A stretch of 64,000 nucleotides of DNA from Thiobacillus sp. (lineage in GTDB: Bacteria; Pseudomonadota; Gammaproteobacteria; Burkholderiales; Thiobacillaceae): positions 11,821 through 75,820 of the forward strand of contig JACKLQ010000005.1 of the NCBI GenBank assembly GCA_024235835.1. Reading direction: 5' to 3'. The first letter of the stretch is position 1. Each line of letters begins with the position of its first letter. Shown here piece by piece: positions 52,926 to 62,097 of this stretch. Position numbers and translations under genes: made by a program. The notes beneath the pieces are model-generated. The model was not told where the DNA came from, did not search any database, and saw nothing but the letters and a program-made list of their open reading frames with translations.

Positions 52926-54323
52926 TTACTCCTCCCCCGCCTCCATGCCCAGTTCATTGATCTTTCGCGTCAGGGTATTCCGCCCCCAGCCCAGCAGGTT
53001 GGCGGCCTCGATCTTGCGTCCGCCGGTTTGCTGCAGGGCCACGCGGATGAGGGTGCGCTCGAACTCCTTGGTGAGGTGGTCCAGGATGCCGGACTCCCCC
53101 CGGGCCAGTTCCGCCTGGGCGGTGCGGGCCAGGGCCTCGGACCAGTTGATGGCGATGCCCCCGGGCTGGGTACTGGCCTCGGCGGGCAGGTCCTTGGGCT
53201 CGATGGCCTGGCCGGGAGCCATGACCGTGAGCCAGTGGCACAGGTTTTCCAGTTGCCGAACGTTGCCGGGGTAGGGCAGGGCGGAGAGCGCCTTCATGGC
53301 CTCGTCGGACACCTGCTTCATTTCCACGCCCAGGTCCTGGGCACTCTTCTTCAGGAAGTGGCGCACCAGCAGGGGGATGTCTTCGCGCCGGTCCCGCAGG
53401 GCGGGGATCTTGATGCGGATGACGTTGAGGCGGTGGAACAGGTCTTCCCGGAACAGGCCCTGGCGCACCCGGTCCTCCAGTTGCTGGTGGGTGGCGGCGA
53501 TGACCCGCACGTTGACCCGAACGGGGGCATGGCCACCCACCCGGTAGAACTCCCCGTCCGCCAGCACCCGCAGCAGCCGGGTCTGGAGGTCGGAGGGCAT
53601 GTCGCCGATCTCGTCCAGGAACAGGGTGCCGCCGTCGGCCTGCTCGAAGCGGCCCCGGCGGGAGGTGGTGGCGCCGGTGAAGGCGCCACGCTCATGGCCG
53701 AACAGTTCGGATTCCAGCAGATCCTTGGGGATGGCGGCGGTGTTCAGGGCGATGAAGGGCTTGTCCCTGCGCGGGCTGTGGCGATGCAGGGCATGGGCCA
53801 CCAGTTCCTTGCCGCTGCCGGTCTCGCCGGTGATCAGCACCGTGGCGTGGGACTGGGCCAGGCGGCCGATGGCCCTGAAAACGTCCTGCATGGCCGGGGC
53901 CTGGCCCAGCATGGCCTCGCCCATGGGGCCCGCCTCCAGGCCCACTACTTCATCCCCGCGCCCGCCTTCCTCCAGGGCCCGATGGATGAGTTCCAGGGCA
54001 TGGTTCACGTCGAAGGGTTTGGGCAGGTATTCGAACGCGCCGCCCTGGAAGGCCGACACGGCGGAATCCAGGTCGGAATAGGCGGTCATGATGATGACCG
54101 GCAGGCGTGGGTGCTCAGCCTTGAGCTTTTCCATGAACTCCAGGCCGCTCATTCCAGGCATGCGGATGTCGGAGAGAATGGCGCCGGGCGTTTCCCGGTC
54201 CAGGGCCCGCAAGGCGGATTCGGCGTTGTCGAATATGCGGTGGGACAGGTTCTCCCGGGCCAGGGCCTTCTCGAACACCCAGCGGATGGAACGGTCGTCG
54301 TCAATGATCCAGACGGGTTTCAT
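52926..54323 (-). CDS. ntrC: Nitrogen regulator NtrC (sigma-54 activator)
   Basis: Start at 54323 (MKPVWIIDDDRSIRWVFEKAL). The 465-residue protein has a receiver domain with phospho-acceptor Asp52 (LSDIRMPG), an AAA+ domain with Walker A GETGSGKE (about 166-173) and the sigma-54-contacting GAFTGA loop (213-218), and a C-terminal Fis-type helix-turn-helix (GGRKIEAANLLGWGRNTLTRKINELGM). It activates nitrogen-limitation genes after phosphorylation by NtrB, encoded just upstream. Confidence 0.96.
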   Translation of the reverse strand: MKPVWIIDDDRSIRWVFEKALARENLSHRIFDNAESALRALDRETPGAILSDIRMPGMSGLEFMEKLKAEHPRLPVIIMTAYSDLDSAVSAFQGGAFEYLPKPFDVNHALELIHRALEEGGRGDEVVGLEAGPMGEAMLGQAPAMQDVFRAIGRLAQSHATVLITGETGSGKELVAHALHRHSPRRDKPFIALNTAAIPKDLLESELFGHERGAFTGATTSRRGRFEQADGGTLFLDEIGDMPSDLQTRLLRVLADGEFYRVGGHAPVRVNVRVIAATHQQLEDRVRQGLFREDLFHRLNVIRIKIPALRDRREDIPLLVRHFLKKSAQDLGVEMKQVSDEAMKALSALPYPGNVRQLENLCHWLTVMAPGQAIEPKDLPAEASTQPGGIAINWSEALARTAQAELARGESGILDHLTKEFERTLIRVALQQTGGRKIEAANLLGWGRNTLTRKINELGMEAGEE

Positions 54324-54332
54324 GTGATTTCC

Positions 54333-54422
54333 AGTAGGGGAGTGGGTAGTGGGGAGTGGAAACTGGGGGGAAGGGCGCGCGGTCACTCAACCCGACTCCC
54401 CACTCTTCGCTTTCCACTATCA
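54333..54422. repeat. Inverted array of 7-bp words between ntrB and ntrC
   Basis: AGTAGGG, then AGTGGGT AGTGGGG AGTGGAA ACTGGGG on the left and ACTCCCC ACTCTTC GCTTTCC ACTATCA on the right, with the period of seven kept across each arm. It lies within the ntrBC transcript. Confidence 0.75.
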
Positions 54423-54428
54423 GGGTCA

Positions 54429-55556
54429 TCATTTAATCGGCAGATAAATTGAAAAACAGGTGTGGCCCGGCCGGCTGTCCACATGGATGGCGCCATCATG
54501 GCGCTGCACCAGGGATTGGGCCAGGGTCAGGCCCAGGCCGGAGCCCCCTTCCCGCCCGGACACCAGGGGCAGGAAGACCTGGCCCAGGATGTCCTCGGGG
54601 ATGCCGGGGCCGTTGTCGATGACGTCCAGGCGGATGGCCTGTTTCCAGCGCTTCATGGCCAGGGTCACCTGGCGCGCCACCCGGGTCTTGAGGGTGATGC
54701 GGCCCTTGCCTTCCATGGCCTGGGCGGCATTGCGGGCGATGTTAAGCACGGCCTGGATGAGCTGCTCAGGGTCCCCCACCAGGTCCGGCAGGCTGATGTC
54801 GTAGTCCCGGCGGATCACCAATTGGGCCCCCGCCTCGGGCCTCTGACCCGAGCCGCCCCCCGAGGGGGCCAAGTCCATCTTTGGGCGGCCCGGCGATGGA
54901 CTTGGAAGCTGGGTAAATTCCGCCATCAGCACGCTGCGTACCCGCTCAAGCACCTCATGCACATTGATGGACTCCACCACGGGCCGCTTGGCGGGGGTCA
55001 GCAGCTTGTCCAGCAGGCTTTGCAGGCGGTTGGTCTCCTGGATGACCACCTGGGTGTATTCCCGCAGATCCGAGTCCTCCAGTTCCGCCTCCAGCAGCTG
55101 GGCGGCCCCGCGAATGCCCCCCAGGGGGTTGCGAATTTCGTGGGCCAGCTGGCGTAGCAGGTTCTGGCTGGCCTGGCTCTGGGCCATGACCTGCTCGTCC
55201 CGGGCGATGCGCACGTTGCCCGCGGCCGGATGCAACTCGATCAAAGCCGCGTCCCCTTCGCCGTCCAGGGGCGTGACGGTGGCGCAAAGCACAACGCTGT
55301 GGCCATTGATGGGCAATACCAGGTCATGTTCGGTAAAAGAGGTGCCCTCTGATAGTGCATGATCTACTACACGCACCAATTCGGTGCAATCCATGGTCAG
55401 GCTGGCCAGGGGACGATCCAGGGCGTGGATGGCGGAAACACCCAACAGATTTTCCGCGGCGGGGTTGATATAGCGCGTCACCCGTTCCCCATCCACCACG
55501 AGGACGGCGGTGGCAAGAACGTCTGTGCTGGGTGGTTTGGCAGTGGTGTTCGTCAT
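54429..55556 (-). CDS. ntrB: Nitrogen sensor kinase NtrB with an in-frame repeat insertion
   Basis: Start at 55556 (MTNTTAKPPSTDVLATAVLVVDGE). The 375-residue kinase has a PAS domain (to about 115), a His-phosphorylation site (His139 in LAHEIRNPLGG), and an ATPase domain with NIARNAAQAMEG, DNGPGIPE and GGSGLGLTLAQSLV. Residues about 217-244 (LPSPSPGRPKMDLAPSGGG and on) are low-complexity and encoded by a palindromic repeat, inserted between the dimerisation and ATPase parts. All catalytic boxes are present, so the kinase is probably active. It senses nitrogen status through PII. Confidence 0.95.
   Translation of the reverse strand: MTNTTAKPPSTDVLATAVLVVDGERVTRYINPAAENLLGVSAIHALDRPLASLTMDCTELVRVVDHALSEGTSFTEHDLVLPINGHSVVLCATVTPLDGEGDAALIELHPAAGNVRIARDEQVMAQSQASQNLLRQLAHEIRNPLGGIRGAAQLLEAELEDSDLREYTQVVIQETNRLQSLLDKLLTPAKRPVVESINVHEVLERVRSVLMAEFTQLPSPSPGRPKMDLAPSGGGSGQRPEAGAQLVIRRDYDISLPDLVGDPEQLIQAVLNIARNAAQAMEGKGRITLKTRVARQVTLAMKRWKQAIRLDVIDNGPGIPEDILGQVFLPLVSGREGGSGLGLTLAQSLVQRHDGAIHVDSRPGHTCFSIYLPIK
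54852..54905. repeat. Palindromic repeat inside ntrB
   Basis: CCAAGTCCATC (54869-54879) and GATGGACTTGG (54895-54905) are perfect 11-bp arms with a 15-nt loop; GCCCCCCGAGGGGG beside it forms a second small hairpin. The length keeps the reading frame of ntrB. Confidence 0.75.
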
Positions 55557-55621
55557 GGTTGTTATCTCTGGACGCTTCCAGATTAGCAAGAAACGGGCCA
55601 CGGGAAGGGGGGTAAACCGGA

Positions 55622-55700
55622 GGTGGGAAATAGGGAGTGGGCGCAGGTATCGTCAGCGTTTCCCTCCCATTACCCACTTCCAACTCCCCGCTTCCCCGCC
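55622..55700. repeat. Inverted array of 7-bp words between ntrB and nifJ
   Basis: Left arm GGTGGGA AATAGGG AGTGGGC; right arm CCCTCCC ATTACCC ACTTCCA ACTCCCC GCTTCCC. Unlike the other copies it lies between divergent genes, not inside an operon. Confidence 0.72.
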
Positions 55701-55736
55701 CACAATTGGCGCACATGATTCCACCTGGGAGCGGTA

Positions 55737-58700
55737 ATGACCCGATACATCAACCTGGATGGCAACGAGGCCGCCGCTCGCATGGCCTTCCTCACCAATG
55801 AGGTGATCGCCATCTACCCCATCACGCCTTCCTCAAACATGGGGGAATGGGCGGATGAATGGGCCAGCCAGGGCAAGGCCAACCTGTGGGGCAGCGTGCC
55901 CCGCATCATCGAGATGCAGTCCGAGGGCGGCGCCGCCGGCGCCTTGCACGGTGCCCTGACGTCCGGCGCCCTGGCCACCAGCTTCACCGCCAGCCAGGGC
56001 CTGCTGCTGTATATCCCCAACCTGTACAAACTCGCCGGCGAGCTGACGCCCTTCGTGCTCCACGTGGCGGCCCGGGCCGTGGCCACCCACGCCCTGTCCA
56101 TCTTCGGTGAGCATTCCGACGTCATGGCCTGCCGGCCCACGGGCTGCGCCCTGTTGTGCGCCGGCTCGGTGCAGGAAGCCCAGGATTTCGCCCTGACGGC
56201 CCAGGCCGCCACCCTGGCCGGGCGCCTGCCGGTGATCCACTTCTTCGACGGCTTCCGCACCTCCCACGAGGTGGCCAAGATCGAGGCGGTGGAAGAGGAC
56301 ACGGTGCGGGCCATGATCGACGACGAGCTGGTCATGGCCCATCGTCGCCGGGCCCTGTCGCCGGAGCATCCCGTCATCCGGGGCACTTCCCAGAACCCGG
56401 ACGTGTTCTTCCAGTCCCGGGAGCGGGTGAATCCGCTCTACGAGGCCTTCCCCGGCATCATGCAGGCCGCCTTCGACCGCTTCGGTGAATTGACCGGTCG
56501 GCGCTACCGCCTGTTCGACTATGTGGGCGCGGCGGATGCGGAGCGGGTGCTGGTGCTCATGGGCTCCGGAGTGGAGACGGTCCACGAGACCGTGGAGCAT
56601 CTGATGGAGGAGGGCGAGAAGGTGGGTGTGCTGAAGGTGCGCCTTTACCGTCCCTGGGGTGCCCAGTCTTTCCTCGCGGCCCTGCCACAGTCGGCCAGGG
56701 CGGTGGCCGTGCTGGACCGCACCAAGGAGCCGGGCGCCGACGGGGAGCCGCTTTACAAGGACGTGCTGGGCACCCTGGCCCAGGCTGCCGCGGATGGCCG
56801 GGTCATGCCCCGGGTCATTGGGGGGCGTTACGGCCTGGCGTCCAAGGAGTTCACGCCGGCCATGGTGAAGGCCGTGTTCGACGAACTGGCCAAGCCGTCA
56901 CCCAAGCGCCAGTTCACCGTGGGCATCCGGGACGACGTGACCCGGTTGTCCCTGGACTGGGATCCGGCCTTCCGCACGGAGGCGGCGCAGAAGCTCCAGC
57001 ACGCCGTGTACTGGGGCCTGGGGGCCGACGGCACCGTGTCCGCCAACAAGAACTCCATCAAGATCATCGGCGAGGCCACGGATCTGCATGCCCAGGGCTA
57101 CTTCGTCTACGACTCCAAGAAGTCCGGCGCGGTCACCGTCTCCCATCTGCGCTTCGGCGATGCCCCCATCCGCTCCACCTACCTCATCGAGGAGGGCATG
57201 GCGGGCTTCGTGGCCTGCCATCAGACCGTGTTCCTGGGTCGCTACGACATGCTGGCCCATGCCAAACCGGGCGGCGTGTTCCTGTTGAATACGCCGGAAC
57301 CGGTGGAGCGCGTGTGGGACAGCCTGCCCCAGGCCACCCGGGCCCGGATCCAGGCCAAGGGCCTGCAACTGTGGGTCATCGACGCCTACCGGGTGGCGGC
57401 GGACGCGGGCATGGGGCGGCGCATCAACACCATCATGCAGGCCTGCTACTTCGCCATCTCCGGCGTCCTGCCCCGGGATGCGGCCATGGCCGCCATCAAG
57501 CAGGCGGTGGAGAAGACCTACGGCAGGAAGAGCAAGCGCCTGGCGGACCTGAACTTCAAGGCCATCGACATGACCCTGGAACACCTCCATCAAATTGTCA
57601 TTCCGGCGCAGGCCGGAATCCAGGAGGTCATGCCCTGGACCCCGGCGTTCGCAGGGGTGACAGAAATGCCCGACTTCATCCGCGACATCACCCTGCCCAT
57701 CTACTACGGCAGGGGTGATGAGCTGCCCGTGTCCGCCATGCCCCTGGACGGCAGCTGGCCCGTGGGCACGGCCAAATACGAGAAGCGCAACATCGCCCTG
57801 GAAATCCCCGTGTGGGAGGCGGACCTGTGCACCCAGTGCGGCAAGTGCGTGCTGGTGTGCCCCCACAGCGCCATCCGTGCCCGGGCCTTCAACGAGGGCG
57901 AGGTGGCGAACGCGCCCCCCACCTTCAAGCATGTGCCCGCCCGCAGCAAGGACTACCCGGCCGGCACCCACATCAGCTACCAGGTGGCGCCGGAGGACTG
58001 CACCGGCTGCGGCGACTGCGTGGAGGCCTGCCCCATCCACGACAAGTCCAACGTCTCCCGCCTGGCGGTGAACATGGCGCCCATTACCCACGAACTCCGC
58101 TTGGCGGAGCGGGAGAACTTCGCCTTCTTCCTGAGGCTTCCCGAGTTCGACCGGGAGGCGATCAAGCACACCACCATCCCGGGCTCCGCCTTGCTGGACC
58201 CCCTGTTCGAATTCTCCGGGGCCTGCTCCGGCTGCGGCGAGACGCCCTACATCCGGCTGGCCACCCAGCTGTTCGGCGACCGCATGCTGGTGGCCAACGC
58301 CACGGGCTGCTCCTCCATCTACGGCGGCAACCTGCCCACCACGCCCTACACCACCAATGCGGAAGGGCGGGGGCCGGCCTGGTCCAACTCCCTGTTCGAG
58401 GACAATGCGGAATTTGGCCTGGGCATGCGCCTGGCGGCGGACAAGCTCATGGACTATGCCAAGCGCCTGGCCCGGGAGATGGCCGATGACATCGGTACCG
58501 AGGGTGGAAAAAGCTTGGTGACGGAACTGGTGGAGGCGAACCAGCGGGACGAGGCGGGCATCCGCGCCCAGCGCCGCCGCGTGGCCCTGCTGCTGGACCG
58601 GTTAGCCGCGTCGAAGCATCCCCGGGCCCGGGAACTGGCCTCCATCTCCGAGTGGCTCATCCGCCGTTCCGTGTGGATCATCGGCGGCGACGGCTGGGCC

Positions 58701-59378
58701 TACGACATCGGCTACGGCGGCCTGGACCACGTGCTGGCCCTGCCTTACGACGTGAACATCCTGGTGCTGGACACGGAGGTTTATTCCAACACCGGCGGCC
58801 AGACCTCCAAGGCCACCCCCATCGGCGCCGTGGCCAAGTTCTCAGCCGGCGGCAAGGCCACGGCCAAGAAGGACCTGGGCCGCCTGGCCAGCGACTATGG
58901 CCACGTGTACGTCGCCAACGTGGCCTACGGCGCCAAGGACACCCAGACCCTGCGGGTGTTCCACGAGGCCGAGGCCTACGAGGGGCCCTCCCTCATCGTC
59001 GCCTACAGCCCCTGCATCGCCCACGGCGTGGACATGCAGTACAACCTGCGCCAGCAGGACATGGCGGTGAAGTCCGGCCACTGGCCCCTGTACCGCTTCG
59101 ACCCCCGGGTGGGCGAGTCCGGCGCGAACCCGTGGAAGCTGGACTCGGCGGCCCCCAGCCTTCCCATCAAGGACTTCATGCAGAGCGAGACCCGCTTCGC
59201 CATGCTGTCCCGCAGCCACCCCGAGGACGCGGAGCGCTTCCTGGCCACTGCGCAGAAAGCGGCGGAGGAACGTTTTGCCGCCTACAAGGCGCTGGCTGAG
59301 ATGGCGCCTATCCACACGGTCCCAGACACTACCCCCTCCGGTTCCTCTGCCGGCAACGAACCCAAGACCGGCGCTTGA
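55737..59378 (+). CDS. nifJ: Pyruvate:ferredoxin (flavodoxin) oxidoreductase
   Basis: The 1213-residue single-chain enzyme has all the parts of NifJ/PFOR in order. First is the pyrimidine-binding domain (NEVIAIYPITPSSNMGEWADEW), then a gamma-like domain (NKNSIKIIGEATDLHAQGYFVYDSKKSG). A two-cluster ferredoxin domain follows, with CTQCGKCVLVCP and CTGCGDCVEACP. Last is the TPP domain (SGACSGCGETPY; NATGCSSIYGGNLP; LVLDTEVYSNTGGQTSKATP). It converts pyruvate and CoA to acetyl-CoA, CO2 and reduced ferredoxin or flavodoxin. Residues about 621-642 are encoded by a dispersed REP-like repeat in the linker before the ferredoxin domain. The last 30 residues are a Ser/Thr-rich tail. Oxygen-sensitive enzymes of this type suggest low-oxygen growth. 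Confidence 0.97.
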   Translation: MTRYINLDGNEAAARMAFLTNEVIAIYPITPSSNMGEWADEWASQGKANLWGSVPRIIEMQSEGGAAGALHGALTSGALATSFTASQGLLLYIPNLYKLAGELTPFVLHVAARAVATHALSIFGEHSDVMACRPTGCALLCAGSVQEAQDFALTAQAATLAGRLPVIHFFDGFRTSHEVAKIEAVEEDTVRAMIDDELVMAHRRRALSPEHPVIRGTSQNPDVFFQSRERVNPLYEAFPGIMQAAFDRFGELTGRRYRLFDYVGAADAERVLVLMGSGVETVHETVEHLMEEGEKVGVLKVRLYRPWGAQSFLAALPQSARAVAVLDRTKEPGADGEPLYKDVLGTLAQAAADGRVMPRVIGGRYGLASKEFTPAMVKAVFDELAKPSPKRQFTVGIRDDVTRLSLDWDPAFRTEAAQKLQHAVYWGLGADGTVSANKNSIKIIGEATDLHAQGYFVYDSKKSGAVTVSHLRFGDAPIRSTYLIEEGMAGFVACHQTVFLGRYDMLAHAKPGGVFLLNTPEPVERVWDSLPQATRARIQAKGLQLWVIDAYRVAADAGMGRRINTIMQACYFAISGVLPRDAAMAAIKQAVEKTYGRKSKRLADLNFKAIDMTLEHLHQIVIPAQAGIQEVMPWTPAFAGVTEMPDFIRDITLPIYYGRGDELPVSAMPLDGSWPVGTAKYEKRNIALEIPVWEADLCTQCGKCVLVCPHSAIRARAFNEGEVANAPPTFKHVPARSKDYPAGTHISYQVAPEDCTGCGDCVEACPIHDKSNVSRLAVNMAPITHELRLAERENFAFFLRLPEFDREAIKHTTIPGSALLDPLFEFSGACSGCGETPYIRLATQLFGDRMLVANATGCSSIYGGNLPTTPYTTNAEGRGPAWSNSLFEDNAEFGLGMRLAADKLMDYAKRLAREMADDIGTEGGKSLVTELVEANQRDEAGIRAQRRRVALLLDRLAASKHPRARELASISEWLIRRSVWIIGGDGWAYDIGYGGLDHVLALPYDVNILVLDTEVYSNTGGQTSKATPIGAVAKFSAGGKATAKKDLGRLASDYGHVYVANVAYGAKDTQTLRVFHEAEAYEGPSLIVAYSPCIAHGVDMQYNLRQQDMAVKSGHWPLYRFDPRVGESGANPWKLDSAAPSLPIKDFMQSETRFAMLSRSHPEDAERFLATAQKAAEERFAAYKALAEMAPIHTVPDTTPSGSSAGNEPKTGA
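57597..57661. repeat. REP-like repeat inside nifJ
   Basis: The 65-bp segment begins GTCATTCCGGC, contains GGCCGGAATCCAGG and ends CCTGGACCCCGGCG...GGGGTGAC, i.e. two similar units in opposite orientation. This is a common dispersed intergenic repeat of proteobacteria. It is in frame and translates to IVIPAQAGIQ ... TPAFAGVT. Confidence 0.82.
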
Positions 59379-59393
59379 GACAGGAGTCCAGAA

Positions 59394-60407
59394 ATGATTG
59401 ATCTCTCCACCGACTACGTGGGCCTGAAGCTCAAGAACCCCCTGGTGCCCTCTGCCTCGCCCCTGTCCAAGCATCTGGACACGGCCCTGCGCCTGGAGGA
59501 TGCCGGCGCGGCGGCCCTGGTGATGTATTCTCTGTTCGAGGAGGAACTGGATGCCGAGGCGGCCATGGCCGACCGGTTCCTGGTGCACGGCGACCTGGGC
59601 CATGGCGAGGCGGACAGTTACCTGCCAGACCACGGCAGCTTTACCGGCGGCCTGGACCGCTACCTGGAGCAGCTGCGGCGCCTCAAGGAGCGCCTGGAAA
59701 TACCGGTGGTGGCCAGCCTCAACGGCGTGTCCCTGTCCGGCTGGGTGGATCTGGGCAAGGAGTTGCAGCGGTCCGGGGCCGACGCCCTGGAACTGAACGT
59801 CTATCACGTGGCTGCGGAGATGGCCCACTCGGGCGAGGCGGTGGAGGCCCGCTACCTGAGCCTGCTGGCGGAACTGAGGGGGGCGGTGAACCTGCCCATC
59901 ATCATGAAGCTGTCGCCCTATTTTTCCTCTCTGCCCCATTTCGTGAAACAACTTGAGCAGGGCGGTGCCAGGGGCGTGGCTCTGTTCAACCGCTTCTTCC
60001 AGCCGGACATCGATCTGGAATGCCTGCGGGTGGAAAACCGCCTGAACCTGTCCCATCCCGACGAGGCCCTGTTGCGCATCGTCTGGATCGCCATCCTGCA
60101 TGGCCGCACCCGAATGACCCTGGCCGCCACGGGTGGGGTGCATGGGCCGGAAGAGGCCATAAAGTTGCTGCTGGCAGGGGCGGATGTGGTGCACCTGGCC
60201 TCCTGTCTCTTGCGACACGGCCCCGGCCGCCTGGCGGAAATCCTGCAAGGCATGGAACGTTGGATGGCGGAAAAGGAATATGTCTCCGTGGCCCAGTTGA
60301 AGGGCAGCATGAGCCAGCAACACCTGCCTGACCCCGCTGTGCTGGCCAGGGCCAACTACCTCCATGTGCTGGACAGCTATGCCAGCCCCAAGGGCGTGAT
60401 GTCCTGA
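59394..60407 (+). CDS. Dihydroorotate dehydrogenase-like protein linked to nifJ
   Basis: The 337-residue product has a flavin-binding TIM barrel of the DHOD family: LKLKNPLVPSASPLSKHLDTALRLEDAGAAALVMYSLFEEE at the start, VVASLNGVSLSGWVDLGKELQRSGADALELNVYH, and a C-terminal FMN phosphate site (TLAATGGVHGPEEAIKLLLAGADVVHL). It lacks the usual catalytic Ser/Cys context I would expect of PyrD. It lies 15 bp behind nifJ with AGGAG-like CAGGAG, an association seen in many bacteria. It may pass electrons to or from ferredoxin; function unproven. Confidence 0.87.
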   Translation: MIDLSTDYVGLKLKNPLVPSASPLSKHLDTALRLEDAGAAALVMYSLFEEELDAEAAMADRFLVHGDLGHGEADSYLPDHGSFTGGLDRYLEQLRRLKERLEIPVVASLNGVSLSGWVDLGKELQRSGADALELNVYHVAAEMAHSGEAVEARYLSLLAELRGAVNLPIIMKLSPYFSSLPHFVKQLEQGGARGVALFNRFFQPDIDLECLRVENRLNLSHPDEALLRIVWIAILHGRTRMTLAATGGVHGPEEAIKLLLAGADVVHLASCLLRHGPGRLAEILQGMERWMAEKEYVSVAQLKGSMSQQHLPDPAVLARANYLHVLDSYASPKGVMS

Positions 60408-60518
60408 GGTGCGAGGTCGCTGCGATGCAGGGGACTTGAGGCCTCGAATAACGCCCCGTTTCGGGGTGCTGTTCAATTCAGGCGGCTACAATCGGCGCCT
60501 GAAAAAGGGAAGCGCCAG

Positions 60519-61961
60519 ATGAGCGACCAGGACGAGATCCAGATCAAGGAACACCTCGAGGACAGTCTGCGGCAGGTGATGGAACTCATCGCCCGGCACA
60601 GGCTGGTGGAAGAACTCGTCCACAAACAGGACATGCCCCGCCACGAACTGGTGGAATCCCTGGTGCACAAGCAGAACCTGGCGGAACTGTCCAAGAAGCT
60701 GGACGAACTCCACCCCGCAGACGTGGCCTACATCCTGGAGGCCCTGCCCCTGGAGGAGCGCTTGCTGGTCTGGGACCTGGTGAAGGCTGAGAGGGACGGC
60801 GACATTCTGCTGGAAGTCTCCGATGCGGTGCGTGAATCCCTCATCGCTGCCATGGACAACCGGGAACTGCTGGCCGCTGCCCATACGCTGGACACTGACG
60901 AGATCGCCGACCTGGCGCCGGACCTGCCCAAGGACGTGGTCCAGGAGCTGATGAAGTCCCTGGATGACGCCAAGCGTCTCCAGGTGGAAAGCTCCCTGGC
61001 CTACAACGAGGATTCCGTGGGCGCGTTGATGGATTATGACTTCGTCACCATCCGCGCCGATGTGACCCTGGAGGCCGCCTTGCGCTACCTGCGCATGCTG
61101 GGGGACCTGCCCAGCCACACGGACAAGTTGTTCGTGGTGGAGCGGGACCGTCGTGTCATTGGTGTGTTGCCCCTGAAGCGCCTCCTCATCCACGACCCGG
61201 ATGTGCATGTGGCGGCGGTCATGGCCGATGAGCCCGTGACCTTCCATCCCTCCGATGATGCTTCCGATGCCGCCCAGGCCTTCGAGCGCTACGACCTGAT
61301 TTCCGCGCCGGTGGTGGACCCCAAGGGGCGGCTGGTGGGGCGCCTCACCGTTGACGAGATGATGGACTACATCCGCGCCGAGTCCGAGGCGGACATGCTC
61401 CAGGCCGCCGGCCTGAGGGAGGACGAGGACCTGTTCACCACGGTGTGGAAGGCGGCCAAGAACCGCTGGCTGTGGCTGGGCATCAACCTTTGCACGGCCC
61501 TGTTTGCTTCCCGGGTGGTGGGGGCCTTCGAGGGCTCCATCGAGAAGCTGGCAGCCCTGGCGGCCCTCATGCCCATCGTCGCCGGCATGGGAGGCAACTC
61601 CGGCAGCCAGACCCTGACTCTGGTGGTGCGGGGCCTGGCCCTCAACCTCATCGGCAAGGACAACGCCCGCAGGCTGATGCTGAAGGAACTCAGCATCGCC
61701 GGGCTCAACGGAGTGGTCTGGGGCGGAATCATGGGGGTGGTGACCTACATGCTCTATGGCAACGGGCCCCTGGCCATGGTCATGAGTGCCGCCATGTTGC
61801 TGAACCTGCTGGTTTCCTCCATGGCCGGCTACTGGGCCCCCAACCTCATCGTGCGCATGGGCCACGACCCGGCCTTCGGTGCCCATGTGCTGCTTACCTT
61901 CATCACCGACTCCATGGGCTTCTTCATTTTTCTGGGCCTGGCGACGCTGGTGTTGCTGTGA
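60519..61961 (+). CDS. mgtE: Magnesium transporter MgtE
   Basis: The 480-residue protein has the MgtE layout: a cytosolic N domain of helical repeats (about 25-150; LHPADVAYILEALPLEERL, DEIADLAPDLPKDVVQELM), a pair of CBS domains (about 165-290; SVGALMDYDFVTIRADVTLEAALRYL), the connecting helix, and five TM helices (about 310-480; ALMPIVAGMGGNSGSQTLTLVVRGLAL is the conserved pore region). It admits magnesium when internal levels fall. No M-box riboswitch was recognised in the 111-bp gap upstream, which holds only a small CCCCG/CGGGG hairpin (60454-60466). Confidence 0.95.
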   Translation: MSDQDEIQIKEHLEDSLRQVMELIARHRLVEELVHKQDMPRHELVESLVHKQNLAELSKKLDELHPADVAYILEALPLEERLLVWDLVKAERDGDILLEVSDAVRESLIAAMDNRELLAAAHTLDTDEIADLAPDLPKDVVQELMKSLDDAKRLQVESSLAYNEDSVGALMDYDFVTIRADVTLEAALRYLRMLGDLPSHTDKLFVVERDRRVIGVLPLKRLLIHDPDVHVAAVMADEPVTFHPSDDASDAAQAFERYDLISAPVVDPKGRLVGRLTVDEMMDYIRAESEADMLQAAGLREDEDLFTTVWKAAKNRWLWLGINLCTALFASRVVGAFEGSIEKLAALAALMPIVAGMGGNSGSQTLTLVVRGLALNLIGKDNARRLMLKELSIAGLNGVVWGGIMGVVTYMLYGNGPLAMVMSAAMLLNLLVSSMAGYWAPNLIVRMGHDPAFGAHVLLTFITDSMGFFIFLGLATLVLL

Positions 61962-62097
61962 GCAAGCTCCTTGCATCCTTCCCCCAGGACTGCTCCCAGA
62001 AAGCGGATAGGGCGCCCAAGCGCGGCTTTTCTCCGGTGACGCCACCGGACTGCAATGTATCCTTGTGCAAACCCTGCGATAAGAGACTGGGTCGATC

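Noticed and set aside
60446..60470. CCCCG-TTT-CGGGG hairpin as terminator after the DHOD-like gene or as M-box
   Set aside because: The stem is only five pairs, no T-run follows, and the 111-bp gap is too short and simple for an M-box riboswitch.
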